DNA of 10,148 nucleotides from Opitutia bacterium UBA957 (GTDB taxonomy: Bacteria > Verrucomicrobiota > Verrucomicrobiia > Opitutales > UBA953): positions 1-10,148 of the forward strand of contig DBCN01000131.1 of NCBI GenBank assembly GCA_002293065.1, written 5' to 3'. Below, in pieces: positions 1 to 7,900 of the stretch. The position numbers were made by a program, and so were the translations under genes. The first letter of the stretch is position 1; the number at the start of each line of letters is the position of its first letter. The notes under the pieces are model-generated. The model had not been told where the DNA came from, searched no databases, and saw only the letters and a list, made by a program, of their open reading frames with translations.

Positions 1-2104
1 GGAAGTGCAGTTGCCCGGCGAAGACGCCGCGAACAACCCCGACATCATGGACGCGCTCAAGAAGCCGGCCAAGTTGGAGTTCCGTCAGGTCTATCGCGGG
101 GAGCGCCCGGCACCCACCGACCGCGAACGTTCGACCAAGGCCCTGCAGGACGACAGCGGCGCGATCGCGACCTATGAAGTCCTGACCGAGCGCAACGTCG
201 ACCGCCGGACGGGCGAGGTCACGATGCAGCGTTATTACGTGCGCAAGAAGGCCGACGCCACCGGCAAGATCATCAAGACTTCCGCCGCGCGCTCCGACGA
301 CGGCCTGTCCTTCTACGTCAGCATGACCTTCACCGACGAGGGCTCGAAGAAATTCGGAGACCTCACGGCCAAGATCGCCGAAGGCAATACCCGCGGCATC
401 GGCCAGCTCGCCATCGTCCTCGACGGCCAGCTCCAGTCCGCCCCGACCGTCAAGGAAGCCATCCGTAGCTCGGGAGCGACCATCACCGGCTCCTTCTCGC
501 GCGAGGAAGCCCTCGAATTGGCCTCCGTCCTGAACAATCCGCTGGAGTTCCCCCTCATCACGCAGGATGTGACTTCGGTCGGTCCTTCGCTCGCCAAAGA
601 CGCGCAGTCCAAGTCCGTCGTGGCCTCGGCCGTCGCCGTCGGGCTCGTGATCCTCTTCATGGTCGGCTTCTACGTCTGGGGCGGCTTCATCGCGGTCCTC
701 GGCATGGTCTTGAACTTGCTGATGATTCTCGGCGCCTTGGCCTATTTCGATGCGACCATCACCTTGCCGGGCGTAGCCGCCTTGGTGCTCACCCTCGGTA
801 TGGCGGTCGACGCCAACATCCTCATTTTCGAGCGCGTCCGCGAGGAAGCCGCTCTGGGCAAGGATCGTGCGATGTCCTTGCGGGAAGGCTATGCCCGCGC
901 GACCTGGACCATCATCGACGCCAACCTGACGACTTTGCTGACGGCCTTGATCCTGGTCTTCATGGGCACCGGACCGATCCGTGGTTTCGGCGTGACCTTG
1001 ACCATCGGTATCTTCACGACGGTCTTCACCTCGCTCATCACCTGTCGCGGCCTCCAGGAACTGGCCTTGTCCCGCGGCGTCATGACGCGCGTCTTCGGTT
1101 TGCCGGTCTTCCGTCCGACGTTGGATATTCCCTTCCTGAACTATGCCCGCATGGCCTTCACGGTCTCCTGGCTGCTCATCGCGGTCGGCCTAGGTGCGCT
1201 CGCCTACAAGGGCAAGGAGGCCTTCGGTAAGGACTTCCGCGGCGGCGAATCGACCCTCGTGGCCATCAGCGCCAAGGAGAAGGTCGACACCACCAATGTC
1301 ATCAAGGTGGCTGAATCCCTCGGTCTGCCCGACACCACGGTCACCCTCGTGACCGCCATCGGTGGCGGCGCCTCGCGGCTGCGCATCGAGACCGAGTTGA
1401 CGAAGGACCGCTCCCAGGGCGACTTCGCCAATCTCAAGAAGATCGTCGCCGGGTTGAAGGCCCAGCACCCCGAGATGCTGCAGGACCCGACGCTTTCCGC
1501 CGATGCGATGATGCTGTCGCGCGAAGCCATCGGTGGTTCGGTCTCCGCCGAGCTCCGGGTGAACGCCATCTGGTCCGTCGTGCTCGCCCTGCTCGGCATC
1601 GGCATCTACGTGGCCTTGCGTTTCGAAGCCGGCTTCGGCGTCGCCGCGATGGTGGCGACCCTGCATGACGTTCTCCTGACCGTCGCCCTGTTCGTCCTTT
1701 TCGGCGGACAGTTCAACGCGACGCTCATCGCGGCGGTGCTCTTGATCATCGGCTACTCGATCAACGACACCATCGTCGTCTTCGACCGCATCCGGGAAGA
1801 GCTGACCTCCAACCCGGGACGCTCGCTGCGCGACATCATCCACTTCGCGATCAACCGCACCATGTCGCGTACGATCCTGACGTCCTCGACCGTGTTCCTG
1901 TGCGCCGTCGCGCTCTACATCTTCGGCGCCGGCGACGTCCGTCTCTACGGCGAGATCTTCATCTACGGTGTCCTCACCGGTACTTTCTCCTCCATCTTCA
2001 TCGCCAGTCCGATCTTCTACTGGTGGCACAAGGGTGAACGCAAAGGCGTCGACGACGCCGAACTGCCCAAGAGCTACTCGTGGGAGGCCGGTTCCGACGC
2101 CTGA
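1..2104 (+). CDS. secDF: Protein translocase subunit SecDF (fused SecD-SecF), 5'-truncated
   Basis: Inner-membrane RND-type subunit that uses proton-motive force to pull preproteins out of the SecYEG channel on the periplasmic side. The window opens inside the gene: the frame is open from base 2 and begins E-VQLPGED, which matches the interior of the SecD first periplasmic domain, so the GTG at 5 is not the real start. Counting that Val as residue 1, the order is: end of the SecD P1 domain (to about 190, with AIVLDGQLQSAP and ITGSF), SecD membrane helices (about 200-360) with GMAVDAN (Asp about 269) and FERVREE, then the SecF half with DFRGG (410-414), HDVLLT, and IGYSINDTIVVFDR (from 582), ending in GTFSSIFIASP. 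Both halves are in one frame with no internal stop, so this is a true fusion as in Bacillus and Bacteroidota. The N-terminal helix and the SecD DLRGG motif lie upstream of the window. Stop TGA at 2102-2104; recJ follows after 22 bp. Family assignment is near certain. Confidence 0.97.
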   Translation, partial: EVQLPGEDAANNPDIMDALKKPAKLEFRQVYRGERPAPTDRERSTKALQDDSGAIATYEVLTERNVDRRTGEVTMQRYYVRKKADATGKIIKTSAARSDDGLSFYVSMTFTDEGSKKFGDLTAKIAEGNTRGIGQLAIVLDGQLQSAPTVKEAIRSSGATITGSFSREEALELASVLNNPLEFPLITQDVTSVGPSLAKDAQSKSVVASAVAVGLVILFMVGFYVWGGFIAVLGMVLNLLMILGALAYFDATITLPGVAALVLTLGMAVDANILIFERVREEAALGKDRAMSLREGYARATWTIIDANLTTLLTALILVFMGTGPIRGFGVTLTIGIFTTVFTSLITCRGLQELALSRGVMTRVFGLPVFRPTLDIPFLNYARMAFTVSWLLIAVGLGALAYKGKEAFGKDFRGGESTLVAISAKEKVDTTNVIKVAESLGLPDTTVTLVTAIGGGASRLRIETELTKDRSQGDFANLKKIVAGLKAQHPEMLQDPTLSADAMMLSREAIGGSVSAELRVNAIWSVVLALLGIGIYVALRFEAGFGVAAMVATLHDVLLTVALFVLFGGQFNATLIAAVLLIIGYSINDTIVVFDRIREELTSNPGRSLRDIIHFAINRTMSRTILTSSTVFLCAVALYIFGAGDVRLYGEIFIYGVLTGTFSSIFIASPIFYWWHKGERKGVDDAELPKSYSWEAGSDA

Positions 2105-2126
2105 GGTCAGGTCGTAAACCACTACC

Positions 2127-3839
2127 ATGGCCGCCTGGTTATACCGGGCCGCGGATGCTGGGCTTGCCCGGCGTATCGCGGTCTCGCTTGGAGTCAGCGA
2201 CCCCGTCGCCTACGTCCTCGCCCGCGCCTTCGCCGACGAGGCCGACGCGGAGCGTCACCTGCGTCCGCAGCTCGCGCACGTCTCCGACCCGTTCGCCGTC
2301 GGTGGTCTCCGCGAGGCCGCCGAACGGATCGTCCGCGCCGTCAATCAAGGCGAGCGCATCGCCATCTTGGGCGACTACGACGTCGACGGGGTTTCCAGCA
2401 CCGCGATGTTGGTGCATCTCCTGCGTCGGCTCGGCGCTGACCCCGCGCATTTCGTGCCGCGACGATTGGAGGAGGGTTATGGCCTTTCGATGGCCGCGCT
2501 CGACCGCGTCCTGGCCGAAGCCAAGCCCTCCTTGTTCATCGCCTTGGACTGCGGCACCAACTCGAAGCCCGAAGTCGATCGCCTGAAGGCCGAAGGCGTC
2601 GATGTCATCGTGGTGGACCACCACACGGCCAAGGAAGCGCGCGCCGGTTGCATCTTGGTCAACCCCCGCGTCAACGACGCCCCGGAAGCGGCTTGGCAGT
2701 CGCTCTGCACCGCTGGCCTCGTCTTCAAGCTCGTCCATGGCCTGCTCAAGGTGCTGCGTCTGGCGGGCGACGAACGGGGCACGCAGATTCAGGTGAAGGA
2801 TTACCTCGATTTGGCGGCTTTGGGCACCATCGCCGACCTCGTGCCGTTGGTGGCCGAAAATCGCATCCTCGCGGCGCATGGCTTGCGCGCCCTCGGGGAA
2901 GCCCGCCGACCGGGCGTGCGCGCCCTCATCGCCGTCAGCGGCATGGAGCCCGGCGGCGTGCTGACCTCGGTGGATGTCTCCTATCGCATCGGTCCACGCA
3001 TCAACGCCAGCGGCCGGCTGGCGGATGCTTCCTTGCCGTTGAAGCTCCTGCTTTCTTCCTCGGCGGAAGATTGCGAACGCGACGCCGCGCAACTCGACGC
3101 CATCAACCGGGAACGTCAGGAAATCGACAAGCGCGTGACCGAAGAGGCGACCGCCCAAGCCGAAGCCATGGGGGGCCTGTCCGGTTATGTCGTGCACGGG
3201 GATTGGCACCCGGGCGTCGTCGGTATCGCCGCCGGCAAGATCTGCCGGGCCTTGGACCGACCCGTGATCGTCCTCGGCAAGGAAGGCGACGTCGCCAAGG
3301 GCTCGGGTCGGAGCGTCCCAGGAACCAACCTCGTGGAAGCTTTGACCGCCTGCGCGGACCTGCTGAAGACGTTTGGTGGCCATCCGATGGCCGTCGGCGT
3401 CTCCTTGGCCGCGGCCGATGTGGAGGCTTTCCGGGTTCGCTTCTCCGCGGCCATCGCCGCGCAGAAGGTCGCGGGCGCCCCCGTCGTCGACGGCCGCGAC
3501 CTGGACATCGTCCACTGGATCAAGGCGACGGAAGTCACCGACCGTTTGTTGGATGACCTCGAGTTGCTCCAGCCGTATGGCGAAGGGAATCCCGAGCCGC
3601 TCTTTGGCGTGAAATCCTTCGTCTTTGAACGTGTGCCCACGGCCTTTGGCGACGGTAACTTCCGTTACCAGAGCGCGCCGATCGCGGGGCGTCGCCTGAA
3701 CTTCGTCGCTTGGCGCATGGCCAACCGCATGCCCGAGTTGGGCCGCTCGGTCGATTTGGTCGTCAAGCTGCAGTGGAATCGCTGGCAGGGTCGCAAGCTG
3801 CCGCAGGCGGAAATCCTCGACTGGCGCTACAGCGCGTAA
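2127..3839 (+). CDS. recJ: Single-stranded-DNA-specific exonuclease RecJ
   Basis: Cytoplasmic 5'-3' single-strand DNA exonuclease of the DHH phosphoesterase superfamily, acting in RecF-pathway recombination, base excision and mismatch repair. The 570 residues match the usual length (E. coli RecJ is about 577). Visible motifs: DYDVDG (83-88), DCG (141-143), DHH (164-166), GTIADLVPL plus ENR (233-246), RINASGRL (291-298), then the DHHA1 part with GDWHPGVVGI (358-367), GSGRS (392-396) and GGH (417-419), and a C-terminal OB-like region ending in EILDWRY. All metal-binding motifs are intact, so it should be active. The ATG at 2127 fits the RecJ N terminus; the upstream AGG (2109-2111) is distant, so the ribosome-binding site is weak. 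Only 22 bp separate it from secDF, suggesting one transcript; secDF and recJ are also close neighbours in some other bacteria such as Bacillus. The TAA ends 3 bp from the stop of the convergent minus-strand gene. Confidence 0.97.
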   Translation: MAAWLYRAADAGLARRIAVSLGVSDPVAYVLARAFADEADAERHLRPQLAHVSDPFAVGGLREAAERIVRAVNQGERIAILGDYDVDGVSSTAMLVHLLRRLGADPAHFVPRRLEEGYGLSMAALDRVLAEAKPSLFIALDCGTNSKPEVDRLKAEGVDVIVVDHHTAKEARAGCILVNPRVNDAPEAAWQSLCTAGLVFKLVHGLLKVLRLAGDERGTQIQVKDYLDLAALGTIADLVPLVAENRILAAHGLRALGEARRPGVRALIAVSGMEPGGVLTSVDVSYRIGPRINASGRLADASLPLKLLLSSSAEDCERDAAQLDAINRERQEIDKRVTEEATAQAEAMGGLSGYVVHGDWHPGVVGIAAGKICRALDRPVIVLGKEGDVAKGSGRSVPGTNLVEALTACADLLKTFGGHPMAVGVSLAAADVEAFRVRFSAAIAAQKVAGAPVVDGRDLDIVHWIKATEVTDRLLDDLELLQPYGEGNPEPLFGVKSFVFERVPTAFGDGNFRYQSAPIAGRRLNFVAWRMANRMPELGRSVDLVVKLQWNRWQGRKLPQAEILDWRYSA

Positions 3840-3842
3840 GCT

Positions 3843-4946
3843 TTACTTGGTCGCCGCTTTGCCGCCCGCCGCTCCCCCCGCGTTGGGGTCGGCGACCGGT
3901 TCGGGCTGCTTGCGTTCTTCGATGCCCTTGATGTTGATCGAGTGGCCGCCGGCTTCGCTGGGCAGGAGGAAGAAGAGGGTGCGGACATCGGCCTGCTGGT
4001 AGGTACGGGCGATGTAGCCGATCTGGAAGCCGTCTTCGCCCGGGGTCAGGACCTCGCCTTGCGCGTAGGTGTCGTTGGCCACGGGCGCCTTGATGACGGC
4101 CCGTCCGTTCGGCGCGATCGGGGTGGAGTTGCCGTTGTAGCGCACCTCGACCGGCTTGCCCGTCAGGTTGATGTACAGGTAGGAGCCGAAGGGGAAGGAG
4201 CCTTCTTTGTCCTCGATGGCCATGATGCGCTTGGCGTTGCCGGCGGAAGCGAAGAGCAGGATGTATTTTCCGTCGGCGGGGAAGGTGTACGTGGCGAAGG
4301 GCGCCGGCGGAACAGACGGCGCCTTGCCCTTGTCGGCGGTTTTGGCGGGAGGAGGGGTGGGTGCCTTGGCTTTGCCGGCCTTGGAGTTCTTCGCTTCCGT
4401 GAGGGCCTGTTGGTGGTCGCGCTGTCGGTTATTTACCTCCGTCTGCGCGTCATCGGCTTCCTTGTTCGCTTCCGCCATGATGCGGGAAAGCTCGCTGAGA
4501 CGGGCCTGCGCGGCTTCGGCTTCGGCCAATTCGGACGCAGAAATCTTGCCGGCTTGGCCTTCGCGGCTGCCGGTGGTGGCTTTGGCGGCCAAGTCGCTCA
4601 GCCGCGTGTACTCTTCGCTGGCCTTGCGGGCGCGTTCCTGGGCGGCGGAGCCACGGCTGCGCGCGGCGAGGATTTCCGGTGGGGCTTCGGGGGCCTGCTT
4701 GGTGAGGTCATCCACCATCACGAAGGCGATGGTCGGCACGCCGCGGTAAGTCTGCTCTCCGGAGAGGAAGTCGTTGCTGATGTCGAGACGCTTTGCCGTC
4801 GTGCCGTCGAGGTAACCGGAGCCGATGATCGGGGCGTCGAAAGCCAAGGCGCGGAACTTGACGGAGACCTTGGGGGCGTTGGGGTCGTTGGCTTGGCCCA
4901 GGAGGCTGACCGCGGCCGCCGTCAGCGTGATGATAAGGGAACGCAT
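3843..4946 (-). CDS. Secreted companion protein 1 with coiled-coil middle (hypothetical)
   Basis: No named family is recognised. Seen in the 367-aa product: a Sec-type signal peptide (residues 1-19, likely cut after LLGQA), an N-terminal conserved block (about 25-78, with GSGYLDG and QTYRGVP), a long Ala/Glu/Gln/Arg-rich segment (about 92-188) that should form a coiled coil, a Pro/Lys/Ala linker (190-217), a probably beta-rich C-terminal domain (about 219-345, with AIEDKEGSFPFGS, YINLTGKPVEV, VRTLFFLLPS and KGIEER), and a Gly/Ala/Lys tail. There are no cysteines and no lipobox, so a soluble or surface-bound envelope protein is more likely than a lipoprotein. The N and C domains are homologous to those of the 375-aa protein at 8903-10030; the middle is unrelated. 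The ATG at 4946-4944 shares one base with the protein A stop (TAATG), which implies translational coupling and a role with protein A. No Shine-Dalgarno sequence is evident. The gene call is strong; the function is unknown. Confidence 0.82.
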   Translation of the reverse strand: MRSLIITLTAAAVSLLGQANDPNAPKVSVKFRALAFDAPIIGSGYLDGTTAKRLDISNDFLSGEQTYRGVPTIAFVMVDDLTKQAPEAPPEILAARSRGSAAQERARKASEEYTRLSDLAAKATTGSREGQAGKISASELAEAEAAQARLSELSRIMAEANKEADDAQTEVNNRQRDHQQALTEAKNSKAGKAKAPTPPPAKTADKGKAPSVPPAPFATYTFPADGKYILLFASAGNAKRIMAIEDKEGSFPFGSYLYINLTGKPVEVRYNGNSTPIAPNGRAVIKAPVANDTYAQGEVLTPGEDGFQIGYIARTYQQADVRTLFFLLPSEAGGHSINIKGIEERKQPEPVADPNAGGAAGGKAATK

Positions 4947-7900
4947 TAAAGTTCTTTGGGCGAAAGGACGCGGAGCGACACGATCTGGAAACGACGCCCC
5001 AGCGCCTTGTTCGTGGCCTTCAGGGCTGGGTTGTGTCGCGCGCCATCGATGGGATCGCTGACTTCCATCTCGGGGGGTTGGGAAGCGTCGCAGAATTCGG
5101 GGGTGCGTTGGACGACCGCTTCAACCCAACAGGCGCCGAGGCTGGAGTTGGAGCCGGGGCGCTCGGTGACGTCGCCGTAGGCCCGGATGGTGAAGGTGTC
5201 GGAACGCGTCGTCAGGGCCGGACCGATGACCGCCAGGATGTCGGACTGAATCAGCGAAGCGGCGCTGGCTTGATGAAGGTGCGCGCGGTTCGTGCCGCCG
5301 GAGCGTGGGTCGGCGAGTTTGATGTTTACGCGGAAAGCCGGGTCGGTCCAAGGCACCATGCCTGGCGTCGTCGTCGCGGCCAGTTGTGCGGTGTCGGAGA
5401 GGGGCGCCGGGTTGGTCGTCCGGTTGGATAAGTTGGCGCCGTCGACATCCGCGCGGACAATCGCGTTCTGCAGGCAGCCGGCGTAGGAAAGCGGGTTCTC
5501 GGCGCCGCACAGCCAGCGGTTCACGAACTGCGCCAGGCCGATGTAGGGCACCGGTACGGTCTGTCCGCGGAAAACGACGGGGGCATGTACATCCATGGAG
5601 GGCTGGAGGTTGACCTCGCTGCGGTGGTTGTTCGTGAGGCGCTTGCGGGTCTCTTCGACGATGGACTTGGCCAGCAGGCGAATCTGATCGTCATCCAAGG
5701 TGGCCAAGCCGGACCAGGCCGATTTGTTGCTGAAGGGCTTCTTGTAGTTATAGTCCGAGACATCGGCGCCCCGGGCGGCGCGAGGGTAACGCGCGTTCTG
5801 GGTCTTGGCGGGTAGGTCGGCCGATAGCTTGCCCATGGCGTTCTTCTTCGCGCTCGCCAAGACGGTCGCCCAGGCCTCGATGGAGGTGCTGTTGACGTTG
5901 AAAGCCCCGTCCGTGCAGGTCACCCCGGCGATGCGTCGGTGGTCGGCCAGCATCGCGCGCGTCGTGGCGGCATCGCGGAAGCTGAAGAGTTTCGTGCGGG
6001 GGTTGCCGAGCGTACCCGTTCCCGCGGCGAAATCATCGAGGACCTTGATCAGCGTCTTTTGTTCGACCCCGCGGAACACCGCGGGAGCCGCGCCGGAAAG
6101 GAAGAAGCGGTCGTAGATGGCGGCGTTGGCCAACCAGACGCGGTCCATGTCGGTCCAGTTATGCGCGCTCCGGTAATTGGAGACGGCATTGATGGGGGAA
6201 TAGAGGGGGGCGAAGCTGTTCCCGATCGCGAAGAGCGGGTCTTGGTCGCGGATGTGCAGGTTGGCGTGGGTATACTGCGCGAGCGAAACCGGCGGTCCGA
6301 GCGGGATTTCGGTGTAGACCGCGGTATTGAGACCCGAGGAGCGGACGGACGTCCCGCCGAAGGCCAGCGCGGGGTCTTGCCCTGGTTCGAAGACTTCGGC
6401 CCAGTTGTTGGCCCCGCGAACCACGAGCTTGTAGCTGTTGGAAGTCGTCGCGTAGCCGGCGGGCATGGCGCCGGGGCCGATGCCCGTGGCTTCCGGTCGG
6501 GTCATGGCCGCCGTGGGGTTCGAGTGGACGAAAATCGGGAAGCCCAGCGGATCGCCGCCCCAGCGGACGCCGTAGTCGAAGACGGCGAGGACTTGCGGGG
6601 GTTGGCCAGGGCTGGGGAGGGCCGCGCCCTGCGGGATAAATTTTGGCGGGGCTTCGCCGCTTCGATAAATTTTATTAGGGTCCTGCCCCATGGAGTTTGA
6701 CAGCAGTTCGGTGACTTCGCTGCAGACATTATAGAGAGTACGGTCATCGGAGTTTCCAGTCTCCATGATGCTATCTCCTGGCCAAGATGTCAGCAGGTGC
6801 CTGACGTAGAATGGTCCAGCGCTTCTTACACTTACCTCGAGGGTTTCGTTTGTTAGGGTTAAGTCGTTGCTGTTTCTATCTAGGCAGTTGGTGTAGAAAC
6901 AGCCTAGGAAATCAAAACTATTTACGGTGTAGGCGAAGCGACTTAAGGGAAGTTGTTTAGCTGCAAGGGTGAATACTCTAAATTCGCCTGGTTGGAGAAC
7001 TATTTCCGGGATGTAAGTTCTAAAACTCTCATTCCAGTTAACGGAGGAATCGCTTCTTTTTGCGAGTGTTTCCAAGGAGTGCGACCATCGGCTGGGAGTA
7101 CCTGCCGGCGCGTCGTTTCGATTGAAGTCAATATACCAGTCTCTCCATCCTCGGAATGATAGACGCATGGCTGCGATATCATTTTGATTTTCGCGCTTGA
7201 GCCGCATGGCGACGTTGTAGGGGTTGTGCAGGACGGTGATCGGGGAGAGCGTCAAGCGGAGGGTGCCGCCATTGTTCTGCAGGCCCCAGACCAGCATCTC
7301 GCGGGCGACATACGGCGTGGCCCCCACTTTCGTCGGTTGGGGGCGCTGGTTGTTCGAGACATAGACGTCCTCGGAGGTGTCCATGCGGTTGTACATGTGG
7401 CCGTAGTGGGCCGTCCCGCCGTAGAAATTCTTCAGACTGATGGTGTTCGGGAAGTGCGTCCGCGCGCGCAGGGTCGGCGAACCCGCGATAGGATTGGTGG
7501 AGTCGTTCCATGCAACTTCCTTGTAGAGCCGATGGTAGTTGCGCAGGGCTTCCCAAGTGGGACCCCGGACGGTGGTGTTGTTGAAGGTGTAGGAATAGAG
7601 CGGCGAAATGAGGTGGCTGCCGTTCGTGCCGCCGAAAGGGGTCCCGTCGTATTTCACATCCACCTTGGCATTCCCATACGCCGCGCGATTGATGGTGCCC
7701 TTGGGGTTGAAGGTGTAGGTCACGCCGCTGAGCGGGTTGCCCGCAGAATCCTTGGGCGGGGGGCCTTCGCCGAATTCGCTGGCCTTGAACTCCGCATCGG
7801 TCTTTTCGAAGGCGATGGAGAGGTCGATCTTCAGCCCGCCCCATTGGGAGTCGGTGTTCAGGCCGCGGGACACCATCGTCAGGCTGGGCCAGGCCTTTCG

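Noticed and set aside
2139..3515. Long minus-strand open frame (458 codons) antisense to recJ, and a similar 312-codon frame at 1190-2128 antisense to secDF.
   Set aside because: High G+C coding DNA leaves few stops on the opposite strand. The translations are Gly/Asp/Arg/His-rich without recognisable domains, while the plus-strand frames carry complete SecDF and RecJ motifs.
3942..4949. Plus-strand open frames opposite the minus-strand genes (3942-4949, 5939-6700, 7184-7993, 8060-8773).
   Set aside because: They are shadows of the companion and protein A genes: low-complexity Gly/Arg/Val translations, no domains, and the minus-strand frames have signal sequences and paralogous support.
6643..6674. 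Possible short direct repeat of GATAAATTTT-like sequence (6634-6643 and 6664-6671) at the edge of the low-G+C segment, as a recombination scar.
   Set aside because: The match is only about eight to nine bases, there is no counterpart at the other edge near 7200, and it falls in codons for Lys/Phe and Lys/Ile in the protein.
6661..7200. Insertion sequence or other mobile element at the low-G+C segment.
   Set aside because: No terminal inverted repeats or target duplications are seen, no transposase is encoded, and the host reading frame continues unbroken with family-like protein sequence.
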